Assembly: GCA_964648505.1 (NCBI GenBank)
Contig: CAZYMI010000005.1
Coordinates: 1-64,000 of the forward strand
Length of the DNA stretch: 64,000 nt
Reading direction: 5' to 3'
From: CAZYMI01 sp964648505
Lineage (GTDB): Bacteria > Pseudomonadota > Alphaproteobacteria > Micavibrionales > Micavibrionaceae
Shown here: positions 8,035 through 17,733 of the stretch, one piece after another
Position numbering within the stretch: the stretch's first letter is position 1
Layout: each line of letters begins with the position of its first letter
Notes under the pieces: generated by a model
The model's input: the letters and a program-made list of their open reading frames with translations, nothing else
Told to the model about the DNA's origin: nothing
Databases searched by the model: none
Translations under genes and position numbers: made by a program

Positions 8035-9317
8035 TGTTCTTATTTTTTTATTCATGGCTTTTCCGTGCGCTGACGCCTGCTCTTAAAATTTACTTAAGAA
8101 GGCGGAAGCGCACTGGCAAAGAACATGCCGAAAGGTTTTCGGAACGCTTTGGCATTGATTCTATAATGCGCCCTGATGGTAAGCTTTTATGGGTAAATGC
8201 CGTCAGCGTTGGCGAAGCGCAAGCAGCGCTTATTTTGATTGAGAAACTAAAAGTTCAATTTCCAAAAATCAATATTCTTGTCACAACTGTTACAACAACT
8301 TCTGCTGCATTGATGGAAAAGCGGTTACCTTCGCTGGGCGGATTACATCAATTCAGCCCCGTGGATCACCCTGATTGGGTCAGTCGTTTTTTTGAGAATT
8401 GGCATCCCGATGCTTGTCTATGGATGGAATCTGAACTGTGGCCGAACACTTTGTCGCAAATACATAAAAGAAAAATTCCCTGCGCTTTGATGAATGCGCA
8501 TATGTCGCCAAAATCTTATTCCAAGTGGCGTTTTGTGAAGCCTGTCGCCAAAACTCTTTTAAAAAGCTTTGCTATAGGCTATGCGCAATCTGAACAAGAT
8601 TGCAACTTCTATAAAGCATTGGGGTTGGAGAATATTCGTGTCACTGAAAACTTAAAATATGCCTCGAATCCATTGCCATACAACCATATGGAACTGGACT
8701 CATTTAAAGAAGTGATCGCAAAACGACCTGTCTGGGTTTATGCAAGCACACATGCAAATGAAGAGGATCTCGCCGCACGAATACATGGCCGTTTGGCAAA
8801 ATCCTACCCTGATTTGCTAACAATTATCGTTCCGCGTCACCCCTCCAGACGCGATGAAATTGCAGTCACCCTGGAAAATACAAAACAAATATATCGTTTC
8901 AGGGGGGAGCACAAAGAACTGCCACAACCAGACGACCAAATTTATATTGCAGACACAGTTGGTGATCTTGGACTATTTTATAAGCTTGCAGACATAGCCG
9001 TCATTGGGCGTAGTTTCAGTTGTGATGGCGGCGGCGGCCACAACCCTATTGAAGCAGCCCAGCTTGGATGCGCAGTTCTTTATGGGCCTAACGTTCAAAA
9101 TCTTCAGGATATTTTTGATGCCTTCAAAGCGGCTGGGGCCGCGCAGCAAGTGCAAAGTGAAGACGAGTTATATTCTGCACTCGACCTATTATTAGGCCAA
9201 GCAGTCCAACTTGAAGCAGCAAAATCAAAAGCCGGGAATTTTATAAAAGCTAAGCAACATATCATTGACAGCATGATGAACGATCTTATCCCTTTATTCT
9301 CTGGTCTGAAATCATGA
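8034..9317 (+). CDS. kdtA: 3-deoxy-D-manno-octulosonic acid (Kdo) transferase
   Basis: A 427-residue inner-membrane-associated GT-B glycosyltransferase that adds Kdo to lipid IVA, the committed step of LPS inner core formation. The N-terminal hydrophobic anchor is MFLFFYSWLFRALTP. The family motif VNAVSVGEA near residue 55 holds the catalytic-region Glu. The C-terminal nucleotide-sugar domain shows IVPRHPSRRDE and GGGGHNPIEAA. Length is normal. It opens a kdtA-lpxK-lpxL operon with overlapping stops and starts. Confidence 0.95.
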   Translation: MFLFFYSWLFRALTPALKIYLRRRKRTGKEHAERFSERFGIDSIMRPDGKLLWVNAVSVGEAQAALILIEKLKVQFPKINILVTTVTTTSAALMEKRLPSLGGLHQFSPVDHPDWVSRFFENWHPDACLWMESELWPNTLSQIHKRKIPCALMNAHMSPKSYSKWRFVKPVAKTLLKSFAIGYAQSEQDCNFYKALGLENIRVTENLKYASNPLPYNHMELDSFKEVIAKRPVWVYASTHANEEDLAARIHGRLAKSYPDLLTIIVPRHPSRRDEIAVTLENTKQIYRFRGEHKELPQPDDQIYIADTVGDLGLFYKLADIAVIGRSFSCDGGGGHNPIEAAQLGCAVLYGPNVQNLQDIFDAFKAAGAAQQVQSEDELYSALDLLLGQAVQLEAAKSKAGNFIKAKQHIIDSMMNDLIPLFSGLKS

Positions 9318-10291
9318 TGCTCAAAACCCCCTTATTCTGGTATAAAAAAGCAGGATTTTTATCATACTTATTGCTACCTTTGGCGATACTTTACTGGATT
9401 GCGCAATCAATCTATCAAAGAATAGCAAGTCCACAATTATCACCTCTGCCTTCAATTTGCGTTGGTAATCTGGTTGCGGGCGGTTCGGGTAAAACACCCG
9501 TTGTACAAGCACTTACCCTGCTACTTAAAAACAAAGCTAACAGCTTTATTATTATGCGTGGTTATGGCAGAAAATCGTGCGGAACAAAAATGGTGTCTGC
9601 TTCAGACGACTATAAAGATGTGGGTGATGAAGCATTACTTCATGCCAGACACTTTCATACAATTATTAGCAGCAACAGATTAAAATCCGCCTCGCTTGCC
9701 AAGGAAAAGGGCGGAAACGTTATTCTTCTTGACGATGGCCTTCAAAACATAACGCTTAAACCAGACATTAATTTTCTTGTCGTGGATGGCGATAGCGGAT
9801 TTGGAAATGGCTTTTTATTGCCAGCCGGCCCTCTGCGGCAAACGCCTTCTTCGGCAAGAAAAAATATTGATGCCATTATTGCTATCAATGGTCAGCATAA
9901 AGATTTAATATTTTTTAAAGAAAAGCCTGTTTTTACGGGATCAACAATCGCGAAAGCAAATATTCAAAAAGAGCGATCTGTCATAGGTTTCAGCGGTATA
10001 GCCAGACCAGAAAAATTTAAAAAAACATTACAAGATCTTAGTTTTAATCTTGTAGACTTTCATGCTTATCCTGATCATTATCCATTTAAAGACCAGGACA
10101 TTAAAAACCTTTTACTTAAAGCGCGTCAAAAAAAAGCGCTTTTAATAACGACTGAAAAAGATGCCATTCGTATTCCAGATAAAAACGATCTTTTATCAAT
10201 AGCGCTTGTTAAACTTCAATTTCAGTTTGATGATCCATCTGCCATCCTTAACTTTATTTTGCGTCATGAAAAATTTTCTTCACTATCTTGA
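9314..10291 (+). CDS. lpxK: Tetraacyldisaccharide 4'-kinase
   Basis: A 325-residue membrane-anchored kinase that phosphorylates the 4' position of the lipid A disaccharide. The N-terminal helix (about 12-33) is hydrophobic. The P-loop is VAGGSGKTP near residue 55, followed by RGYGRK, the DVGDEALL motif and LLDDGLQN, all diagnostic for LpxK. ATGA overlap with kdtA shows translational coupling. Its 3' end overlaps the following acyltransferase by 26 bases. Confidence 0.95.
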   Translation: MMLKTPLFWYKKAGFLSYLLLPLAILYWIAQSIYQRIASPQLSPLPSICVGNLVAGGSGKTPVVQALTLLLKNKANSFIIMRGYGRKSCGTKMVSASDDYKDVGDEALLHARHFHTIISSNRLKSASLAKEKGGNVILLDDGLQNITLKPDINFLVVDGDSGFGNGFLLPAGPLRQTPSSARKNIDAIIAINGQHKDLIFFKEKPVFTGSTIAKANIQKERSVIGFSGIARPEKFKKTLQDLSFNLVDFHAYPDHYPFKDQDIKNLLLKARQKKALLITTEKDAIRIPDKNDLLSIALVKLQFQFDDPSAILNFILRHEKFSSLS

Positions 10292-11135
10292 ATATATGCT
10301 TATTTACGGACTTTTGAGTTTCTTTAAGAGTTTTCCTGCACCTATCTCCTCCGCTATTGGTGGCTCTATCGGTCGAACAATAGGGCCCATGATGGGGCTT
10401 ACAAGACGCGCGGATCGTCACCTTTGTAAAGCCATGCCTGAGCTGACAAAATCAGAACGCAAGCTTATTATAAAAGATATGTGGGACCATTTTGGCCGCA
10501 TATTTGCCGAATATCCTCATCTAGAAAACCTTGCAAAAAACTATACAGAAATTGTAGGCGCGGATTTTCTAAAATCCATCAAAGGTCCAAGTATTGCTAT
10601 CAGTGGGCATATTGGTAATTGGGAACTTATTCCAACGGCCCTATTTTTAAAGCTTTCTTTTAAAATAAACCCGATGTATCGGGCACCTAATAATCCTTAT
10701 GTCGACAAACTTCTTAACCATGTGCGCACATCCTCTGGAAGTCTTAAAAGTTTTAAAAAGTCCCGTGTTGTTATAAGGTCAGTTGTTCAGGCTTTATCTG
10801 AAGGCGAGAGTATTGGAATATTAATTGATCAAAAATTTAATGAAGGAATTGATGCCCCATTTTTTGGATTACCTGCAAAAACCAGCACTGCTTTTGTATC
10901 GCTGCAAGCTAAATACGGTTGCCCTCTGTTTTCTTTACGCTGCGAACGCCTTAAAGGCTGCTCGTTCAAAATTACTATAGCCCCTTTTGATGCAGGCATA
11001 AGCGAGTCTGAAACGATCAAAAAAGCACATGTTTTACTGGAAAACTGGATTAAAGAACGACCTTCTCAATGGTTATGGCCACATCGCCGCTGGCATAAAG
11101 ATGCACTTCTTGCACAACCGCAAACTGTCAATTAA
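10266..11135 (+). CDS. Lipid A biosynthesis acyltransferase (LpxL/HtrB family)
   Basis: A 289-residue lysophospholipid-acyltransferase-family enzyme that adds a secondary acyl chain to Kdo2-lipid IVA. An N-terminal hydrophobic segment precedes the catalytic HX4E motif (SGHIGNWEL, near residue 115). The C-terminal WLWPHRRW matches the family. The chosen ATG, inside the end of lpxK, gives normal family length, and the alternative start 20 codons earlier lacks support. Whether it acts as LpxL or LpxM is not clear. Confidence 0.88.
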   Translation: MKNFLHYLEYMLIYGLLSFFKSFPAPISSAIGGSIGRTIGPMMGLTRRADRHLCKAMPELTKSERKLIIKDMWDHFGRIFAEYPHLENLAKNYTEIVGADFLKSIKGPSIAISGHIGNWELIPTALFLKLSFKINPMYRAPNNPYVDKLLNHVRTSSGSLKSFKKSRVVIRSVVQALSEGESIGILIDQKFNEGIDAPFFGLPAKTSTAFVSLQAKYGCPLFSLRCERLKGCSFKITIAPFDAGISESETIKKAHVLLENWIKERPSQWLWPHRRWHKDALLAQPQTVN

Positions 11136-11144
11136 TGTAGCCTT

Positions 11145-12542
11145 ATGACATCAGAAAACTGGACGCCCAATACGTGGCGCAATAAACCCGCAAAACAACT
11201 GCCCGTCTATAATAATAAAGACGATCTTGCAGAAGCGGAATCAATTATATCTTCCATGCCACCCTTGGTTTTTGCAGGTGAAGCGCGCAGGCTGCAGGCC
11301 CACTTGGCAAAAGTGGCTCAAGGGGATGCTTTTGCCCTTCAAGGGGGAGACTGCGCAGAAAGCTTTGCAGAATTTTCAGCGAATAAAATTCGCGATACGT
11401 TTCGTGCCCTGCTTCAAATGGCCGTTGTTCTAACCTTTGCGGGGTCTGTTCCTGTTGTCAAAATAGGGCGCATGGCCGGCCAGTTTGCGAAGCCGCGATC
11501 TGAAGATACTGAAACAAAAGATGGGCTTACCCTTCCTATCTACAGGGGCGATATTATTAATGGCTTTGAATTTACCAAAGAAGCGCGCGAACCAAACCCA
11601 TTTCGTATGGTACGCGCTTACAACCAATCAGCTGCAACGTTAAATCTTCTTCGTGCTTTTTCAACAGGCGGTTATGCTGATTTACATCAGGTAAATAGAT
11701 GGAATCTGGAGTTTGTAAAAAACTCCCCCCTAAAGGAACGGTATGAAAAACTATCCCATCAAATTACGGATGCACTTGGTTTTATGGAAGCGTGCGGATT
11801 AACATCTGAAAAGGCGCCTGATATTCGTCAGACCGATTTTTTTACCTGTCATGAAGCGTTATTACTACCCTTTGAACAAGCTATGACGCGGATTGATAGC
11901 ACAACGGGTGATTGGTACGATACTTCTGCACATTTTCTTTGGATTGGCGCACGCACCAATCAAGATGATCACGCGCAGATGGAATTTCTGCGCGGCATTC
12001 AAAACCCAATCGGTTTAAAATGTCCGCCCACGTTGGAGCCTGATGCTTTAATACGTCAGATTGATATGCTAAACCCTCATAACATACCCGGCAGGCTAAC
12101 GCTGATCGCACGTATGGGCGCAGGAAAAGTAATCGACAGATTAGCGCCACTTGTAAAGCGTGTTCAAGAAGAAGGCCGTATCGTTGCCTGGATATGTGAC
12201 CCTATGCACGGTAATACTATGAAATCAGCGACAGGTTATAAGACCAGACGTTTTGAAGATATTTTATCTGAAGTGAAAGATTTTTTTGCCGTTCATAAGT
12301 CGCTTGGAACATTTGCAGGCGGCGTACATTTTGAACTGACTGGGCAAAACGTAACCGAATGTATCGGTGGCGCCTATAAAATCACAGAAGAAGATTTATC
12401 TAGTCGTTATCATACCTATTGTGATCCACGCCTGAATGCGGATCAAGCTTTGGAGCTTGCTTTTTTAATTGCAGATGAAGTTAAAAACCAAAGATTATCG
12501 CGAAAAACAGCTAAAGCCACGCACAGTCAAGCGGCAGAATAA
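11145..12542 (+). CDS. aroG: 3-deoxy-7-phosphoheptulonate synthase, class II
   Basis: A 465-residue class II (plant/alphaproteobacterial type) DAHP synthase that condenses phosphoenolpyruvate and erythrose 4-phosphate at the head of the shikimate pathway. Diagnostic stretches are LQGGDCAESF near residue 65, KIGRMAGQFAKPRS near 105, and near the C-terminus GGVHFELTGQNVTEC, which includes metal and substrate ligands. It follows the lipid A operon by 9 bases and precedes nadE by 2, so it is probably transcribed with them. Confidence 0.95.
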   Translation: MTSENWTPNTWRNKPAKQLPVYNNKDDLAEAESIISSMPPLVFAGEARRLQAHLAKVAQGDAFALQGGDCAESFAEFSANKIRDTFRALLQMAVVLTFAGSVPVVKIGRMAGQFAKPRSEDTETKDGLTLPIYRGDIINGFEFTKEAREPNPFRMVRAYNQSAATLNLLRAFSTGGYADLHQVNRWNLEFVKNSPLKERYEKLSHQITDALGFMEACGLTSEKAPDIRQTDFFTCHEALLLPFEQAMTRIDSTTGDWYDTSAHFLWIGARTNQDDHAQMEFLRGIQNPIGLKCPPTLEPDALIRQIDMLNPHNIPGRLTLIARMGAGKVIDRLAPLVKRVQEEGRIVAWICDPMHGNTMKSATGYKTRRFEDILSEVKDFFAVHKSLGTFAGGVHFELTGQNVTECIGGAYKITEEDLSSRYHTYCDPRLNADQALELAFLIADEVKNQRLSRKTAKATHSQAAE

Positions 12543-12544
12543 TC

Positions 12545-14179
12545 ATGCAAAAGCATTTACGTATAACCCTTGCCCAGATCAATCCGACAGTCGGTGATCT
12601 TGAAGGTAATTCAAAACGTATGCTTGAAATTATCAAGTCCCATGCCCATGACTTGGATATTCTGGTCTTTCCTGAACTATGTGTTACAGGCTACCCGCCT
12701 GAAGATCTTGTTTTAAGCAGCTGTTTTATTGATGATGTTGAAAAAAAAGTAAAAGATATTGTTGCAGCTACCGAAGATGGTCATGCTGCCGTTTTAATTC
12801 CGGCGCCTGTGCGCGAAAATGGCTTGCTTTACAATGGGGTTATTGTTGCCGATCAAGGCCATGTAATAGGCACCATCAAGAAACATCATCTACCAAATTA
12901 CGGTGTTTTTGATGAAGAGAGAACTTTTGCGCGCGGGCCTTTTCAAGATCCCGTTACCATCAAGGGTCATAAAATTGGAATTATGATCTGCGAAGACATG
13001 TGGTTTCCTGATGTTGCGCAAAACTTAAAGCAAAAAGGCGCGGAAATTCTGCTTATCCCAAATGGCAGTCCTTTCGAAGGCCATAAAGATGATATACGTC
13101 TTACCCATGCAAATCGCCGCGTTGCTGAAACAAAAATTCCGCTTATTTATCTTAACCAGGTTGGCGGGCAGGATGATCTGGTTTTTGACGGTGCTTCTTT
13201 TATTTTAAATGCAGACGGTTCTGCGCCCGTGCAACTTCCTGCTTTTATGGACGTTATTTATACCAGTGATTGGGATATAAGCACCAAACCATGGATGTGC
13301 AAAAGCACGCACCAAGAACCTGCTTTGGATGAAATAGCCAGTATTTATCAAGCTCTTACGCTTGGCACGCGTGATTATATTTTAAAAAATGGTTTTTCAA
13401 ATATACTTTTGGGATTATCCGGTGGCATAGACAGCGCCCTTGTGGCCGCCATTGCCGTTGATGCGCTTGGGGCTAATCACGTTCATACCTATATGTTACC
13501 ATCCCCATTTACATCTAAAGAAAGCAAAGAAGACGCCGCTTTTATAGCGCAAACGCTGAACTGTTCTTTCGATAGCATTAACATTACAGGCATGATGGAT
13601 AGCACCAGCATGGCTGTTCAAAACTTATCAGGTCTAGCACATGAAAATATGCAATCGCGTATACGTGGATTGATTTTAATGGCCTTATCCAACCAAAAGG
13701 GCGCGCTTGTACTAACAACAGGTAATAAATCTGAAATTGCAACAGGCTATTGTACACTTTATGGGGATATGTGCGGCGGATTTAACCCGATCAAAGATGT
13801 TTACAAAACGCAAATTTATGCGCTTGCAAAGTGGCGCAATAAAAATCGGCCTTTCGGTTCTTCAGGGCCTGACGGTAACGTTTTCTCTGATCGCATTTTA
13901 ATAAAAGCCCCAAGCGCTGAGCTTAAAGATAACCAGACAGATCAAGACACCCTGCCACCTTACGATACGCTGGATGATATTTTACAGTGCCTTATTGAAC
14001 GACGCATGAGTACAACATCGATTGTTGCAAGGGGCCACGAAACACAAACAGTTATACATGTGCGCAAGCTGCTTAAAACATCAGAATATAAACGCCGACA
14101 GGCCGCGCCTGGGCCAAAAATCACCCCGCTTGCCTTTGGTCGGGACAGGCGCATGCCTATGACCACTAAGTTTTTATAA
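12545..14179 (+). CDS. nadE: Glutamine-dependent NAD+ synthetase
   Basis: A 544-residue two-domain enzyme that makes NAD+ from nicotinate adenine dinucleotide using glutamine-derived ammonia. The N-terminal nitrilase-type glutaminase domain (1-260) has the Glu of FPELCVTGYPPED, the Lys of KHHLPNYGVFDE and the catalytic Cys in IMICEDMWF. The C-terminal synthetase domain has the PP-loop GLSGGIDSAL near residue 295 and TTGNKSEIATGY. Length is typical. No Shine-Dalgarno sequence stands out, and translation may be coupled to aroG. Confidence 0.96.
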   Translation: MQKHLRITLAQINPTVGDLEGNSKRMLEIIKSHAHDLDILVFPELCVTGYPPEDLVLSSCFIDDVEKKVKDIVAATEDGHAAVLIPAPVRENGLLYNGVIVADQGHVIGTIKKHHLPNYGVFDEERTFARGPFQDPVTIKGHKIGIMICEDMWFPDVAQNLKQKGAEILLIPNGSPFEGHKDDIRLTHANRRVAETKIPLIYLNQVGGQDDLVFDGASFILNADGSAPVQLPAFMDVIYTSDWDISTKPWMCKSTHQEPALDEIASIYQALTLGTRDYILKNGFSNILLGLSGGIDSALVAAIAVDALGANHVHTYMLPSPFTSKESKEDAAFIAQTLNCSFDSINITGMMDSTSMAVQNLSGLAHENMQSRIRGLILMALSNQKGALVLTTGNKSEIATGYCTLYGDMCGGFNPIKDVYKTQIYALAKWRNKNRPFGSSGPDGNVFSDRILIKAPSAELKDNQTDQDTLPPYDTLDDILQCLIERRMSTTSIVARGHETQTVIHVRKLLKTSEYKRRQAAPGPKITPLAFGRDRRMPMTTKFL

Positions 14180-14249
14180 ATTAATTGTATTGATTGAACT
14201 CTTTAGAATAACAATGTAAATAATAGAGTCACTTTTTCTAGGAAAAACC

Positions 14250-15587
14250 ATGTCAGTTAAAGTTCGTTTTGCCCCATCACCTACAGGAAAGATGCATATT
14301 GGGTCTGTTCGTACCGCCGTGATTGTATGGCTATTTGCCAAAAAATGTGGGGGAGAGTTTTTACTTCGTATTGATGATACGGATCAAGAACGCTCAAAAG
14401 AAGAATATGTTGACGGTTTAAAAAGCGATCTGACGTGGCTTGGCTTAGGATGGGATAAATTTACACGACAAAAAGATCGGGCTGATATCTACGCAAAATA
14501 CATTCAAAAACTGAAAGATAGTGGCCGTCTTTATGCTTGTTATGAAACGGCAGATGAGCTTTCTTTACGTCGAAAAGTTGCGCTTTCACAAGGTCACCCG
14601 CCAACTTATGACCGTGCATCGTTAAAGCTTACACAAGCAGACCATGAAAAACTTGAATCAGAAGGCCGAAAACCACACTGGCGCTTTAAACTTGAACACA
14701 AACCAATTGTCTGGAAAGACCTGATACGCGGTGAAGTTAAGTTTGAAGGAAAAGACCTTTCCGACCCCGTCTTAATTCGTGAAGATGGTACACCGCTTTA
14801 TCATATTTGCTCTGTGATTGATGATATAGATTTTAACATCACCCATATTATGCGCGGCGAAGATCACGTCACAAATTCTGCAACACATATTCAAATGTTT
14901 GAAGCGTTAGGCGCGCAACCTCCTGTTTTTGCACATACATCACTTATTTCTGACGCGGATGGCGCAAAACTTTCCAAACGTATCGGGTCACTTTCTGTTG
15001 AAGCTTTGCGTGAAATTGCCGATTTAGAACCAATGACGATCTTATCCATGCTGGCAAGGCTGGGAACATCCCAACCTATTGAAGCTTTTACAACGTTAGA
15101 TCCTTTAATAGAAAGCTTTGATTTCTCTCACTTTTCACGCAGCCCGCCCAAATTTGATCCAGATGATCTTTACCGGCTGAACGCAAAAATTCTGCAGCAT
15201 ATGAGTTATGATCAAATCAAGCCGAAACTGGACCTGATTGGCATGAGTGCGGTTGATGAACAGTTTTGGAACGCCGTTCGCGGTAATCTTAAACATTGCA
15301 TTGATATTAAAGAATGGTGGAAAGTAGCAAATGAACCTGTAAATTCAGTGATTGCTGATGCTGGTTTTATTTCAAAAGCAGCATCACTTCTTCCCCCCGC
15401 GCCATGGTCGGATCAAACATGGAAGAACTGGACAGATGCGGTAAAAACCGAAACTGGCCGCAAAGGCAAAGACCTGTTTATGCCTTTAAGACAAGCCCTT
15501 ACAGGAATGGATCATGGCCCTGAAATGGATGTGATGCTCACTTTGATCGGCCCCGAAAAAGCCCGTGAACGCCTGAAGACCGCTTAA
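14250..15587 (+). CDS. gltX: Glutamyl-tRNA synthetase
   Basis: A 445-residue class I aminoacyl-tRNA synthetase. The HIGH-type motif is FAPSPTGKMHIGSVRTA at the N-terminus and the KMSKS-type motif is AKLSKRIG near residue 245. AGGA sits 6 bases before the ATG. Alphaproteobacteria often carry two GltX paralogues, one of which mischarges tRNA-Gln for the GatCAB route. Which type this is cannot be decided here. Its stop overlaps the opposing hypothetical gene by four bases. Confidence 0.95.
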   Translation: MSVKVRFAPSPTGKMHIGSVRTAVIVWLFAKKCGGEFLLRIDDTDQERSKEEYVDGLKSDLTWLGLGWDKFTRQKDRADIYAKYIQKLKDSGRLYACYETADELSLRRKVALSQGHPPTYDRASLKLTQADHEKLESEGRKPHWRFKLEHKPIVWKDLIRGEVKFEGKDLSDPVLIREDGTPLYHICSVIDDIDFNITHIMRGEDHVTNSATHIQMFEALGAQPPVFAHTSLISDADGAKLSKRIGSLSVEALREIADLEPMTILSMLARLGTSQPIEAFTTLDPLIESFDFSHFSRSPPKFDPDDLYRLNAKILQHMSYDQIKPKLDLIGMSAVDEQFWNAVRGNLKHCIDIKEWWKVANEPVNSVIADAGFISKAASLLPPAPWSDQTWKNWTDAVKTETGRKGKDLFMPLRQALTGMDHGPEMDVMLTLIGPEKARERLKTA

Positions 15588-16072
15588 GCCTTTAAATCGT
15601 CGCCTATTTTCAAAGAAGGAAAAGCAATAATCTGTGCCTCAGTTCTTTTGGGCACAGGCATAATCTTTAAAATATCAGGTTCAATTGCATATGTGTCTCC
15701 GTAAGCGGCTCTGAGCGCCACGACAGTTTCCTTGAAAGCTTCCACAGCTTTTGTACGACCTTCTTTTTCTTCAAGCTTGTGGAAGTAATCAGGGTCTGGC
15801 ACATCATTTAAAATCCAGCTAACAGCCATCTGCCGCATTCTAAATCCATGCCGGATAGCTTTTAAATACGGCCTTATATCCCCTTCCATATCCTGATCAT
15901 TTTCAACGATAAAGCGCGCTAATCTTTCAATAATGGAAGCAGGACATTCATATTTTTGAATAACAGATCCTTGCTCATCCTCATCTTCAGAAATAGCGGG
16001 ATCTGTAAATCCTGTGTGCATAACAAGCACATCATGGGCTTTAATATTAATATAATTTGATTTTCTAAGCAT
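15584..16072 (-). CDS. Hypothetical cytosolic protein
   Basis: A 162-residue protein that I do not recognise, with no signal peptide or membrane segment. The start chosen (MLRKSNYINIKAHD) has AGGGA five bases upstream. The ATG eleven codons earlier lacks one. It has an acidic SEDEDEQGS loop near 40, a charged helical centre and a VPDPDYFHKLEEKEGR segment. It is wedged between convergent gltX (4-base overlap) and divergent cimA, with a short shared start region. Confidence 0.6.
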   Translation of the reverse strand: MLRKSNYINIKAHDVLVMHTGFTDPAISEDEDEQGSVIQKYECPASIIERLARFIVENDQDMEGDIRPYLKAIRHGFRMRQMAVSWILNDVPDPDYFHKLEEKEGRTKAVEAFKETVVALRAAYGDTYAIEPDILKIMPVPKRTEAQIIAFPSLKIGDDLKA

Positions 16073-16133
16073 TTTTTCCCTGAGTAACCCGTCAATTATT
16101 GACATATTTTATATCTACTTTACAAGTAATTTC

Positions 16134-17733
16134 ATGAAAAAACGTATTTTCCTTTACGACACAACGCTACGCGATGGTGCGCAAACGCAAGGCGTTGATT
16201 TCTCAGTTTCTGACAAAATCAAAATAGCAAAAGCCCTTGATATCTTTGGCATCGATTATATTGAAGCCGGCTGGCCCGGCGCAAACCCAACAGATGATCT
16301 ATTTTTTACAAATCCACCTGAATTATCGACAGCAAAATTAGTTGCATTTGGCATGACCAAAAAAGCAGGGCGATCTGCTGCCAATGACCCGAGTTTGGCA
16401 AGTGTTTTAAACGCCCCTGCGGATGGTTTTTGTTTGGTTGGCAAAACATGGGATTTTCATGTCGATGTTGCGCTTGGGATAAGCCACGATGAAAATCTAG
16501 CTAATATTCACGAAAGTATTAAAGCAGCCGTGCAAAAGAACGAAGCACTTTTTGATGCTGAACATTTCTTTGATGGCTATAAAGCTAATCAAGCCTATGC
16601 CATAGATTGCCTTAAAACAGCTTATGAAGCAGGGGGCGCGCTGGATTATATTGTGCGATACCAATGGCGGTACCCTTCCCCATGACATTTCAGAAATTCT
16701 AAAACATGTAGCGCAAACTATTCCGCCGGAAAAGTTGGGCATTCATACCCATGACGATACAGGCAACGCTGTTGCCAATTCACTTGCCGCTATTCAAGCT
16801 GGATGCTGCATGGTGCAAGGCACCCTAAACGGCCTGGGTGAGCGTTGTGGTAATGCTAATCTGATAAGTCTTATTCCCACGCTAAGCGAAAAACTAAACT
16901 ATGATATTGGTATAAGCCGTGAGAAACTGAAAGACCTTCGCTCTCTTTCCCGCATGCTGGATGAGCTTTTAAATCAAGCGCCCGCTAGCCATGCGCCTTA
17001 TGTGGGGGATCGGGCCTTTGCCCATAAAGGCGGCCTGCATGTCTCTGCCATTATGAAAGACCCGCAATCTTATGAACATATAAGCCCTAACCTTGTTGGT
17101 AACAGTCGCTTGATTATTGTATCCGATCAGTCGGGGAAATCTAATCTGCTTGCCACATTAAAAAATCTGAATATTGAGATTGATGCGTCAGACCCTAAGC
17201 TTCAAATTCTTCTCGAGACAATTAAAAAGCGTGAAAGTGAAGGCTACGCCTATGATGGCGCAGAAGCTTCTTTTGAGCTTCTGGCCCGACGTATTCTCGG
17301 CAAGGTCCCGCATTACTTTGAACTTGAACGTTTTACAGTCAAAGATGAACGGCGTTGTAACGCCCATGGCATGCTGCAAACTGAATCTGAAGCCAGCGTT
17401 AAAGTTATTTTAGGTGACGGCGTTGTACATACAGTTGCTGAAGGAAATGGCCCGGTGCACGCGCTTGATAACGCTTTGCGCAAAGCTCTTGAAAACCAGT
17501 ACCCTGCCTTAAGTAATATGCGTTTGATTGACTACCGCGTACGGATTTTAAAAGCCCAAGACGCAACCGGCGCTATGCCCCGTGTTCTGATTACCAGCGC
17601 CCTTCATGACAAGCCTGATTTTATTTGGACCACATTAGGCGTATCAACCAATATTGTTGAGGCCTCTTATGAAGCCTTACATGACAGCATAACCTATCTA
17701 TTGCTTAAATCACAGAATTTACAACAAGCATGA
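16134..17733 (+). pseudogene. cimA: (R)-citramalate synthase, split by a +1 frameshift
   Basis: CimA condenses pyruvate with acetyl-CoA to citramalate for isoleucine synthesis. The N-terminal part has YDTTLRDGAQTQGV and DYIEAGWPGANP. After residue ~168 the frame shifts: translation continues into nonsense ending at 16685, while the proper sequence (ILCDTNGGTLPH, GIHTHDDTGNAVANS, the regulatory C-terminal domain) continues in the next frame to the end. Removing one G from the G5 run at 16632-16636 restores the expected AYEAGARWIILCDTNGG. Everything else is intact, giving a normal ~530-residue enzyme. It is therefore either a base-calling or assembly error or a very recent (possibly slippage-prone) mutation. 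The end overlaps trmJ as ATGA. Confidence 0.9.

Noticed and set aside
16134..16685. A separate short protein encoded by the first cimA frame
   Set aside because: It is the N-terminal half of CimA, and its last ~16 residues are out-of-frame nonsense.
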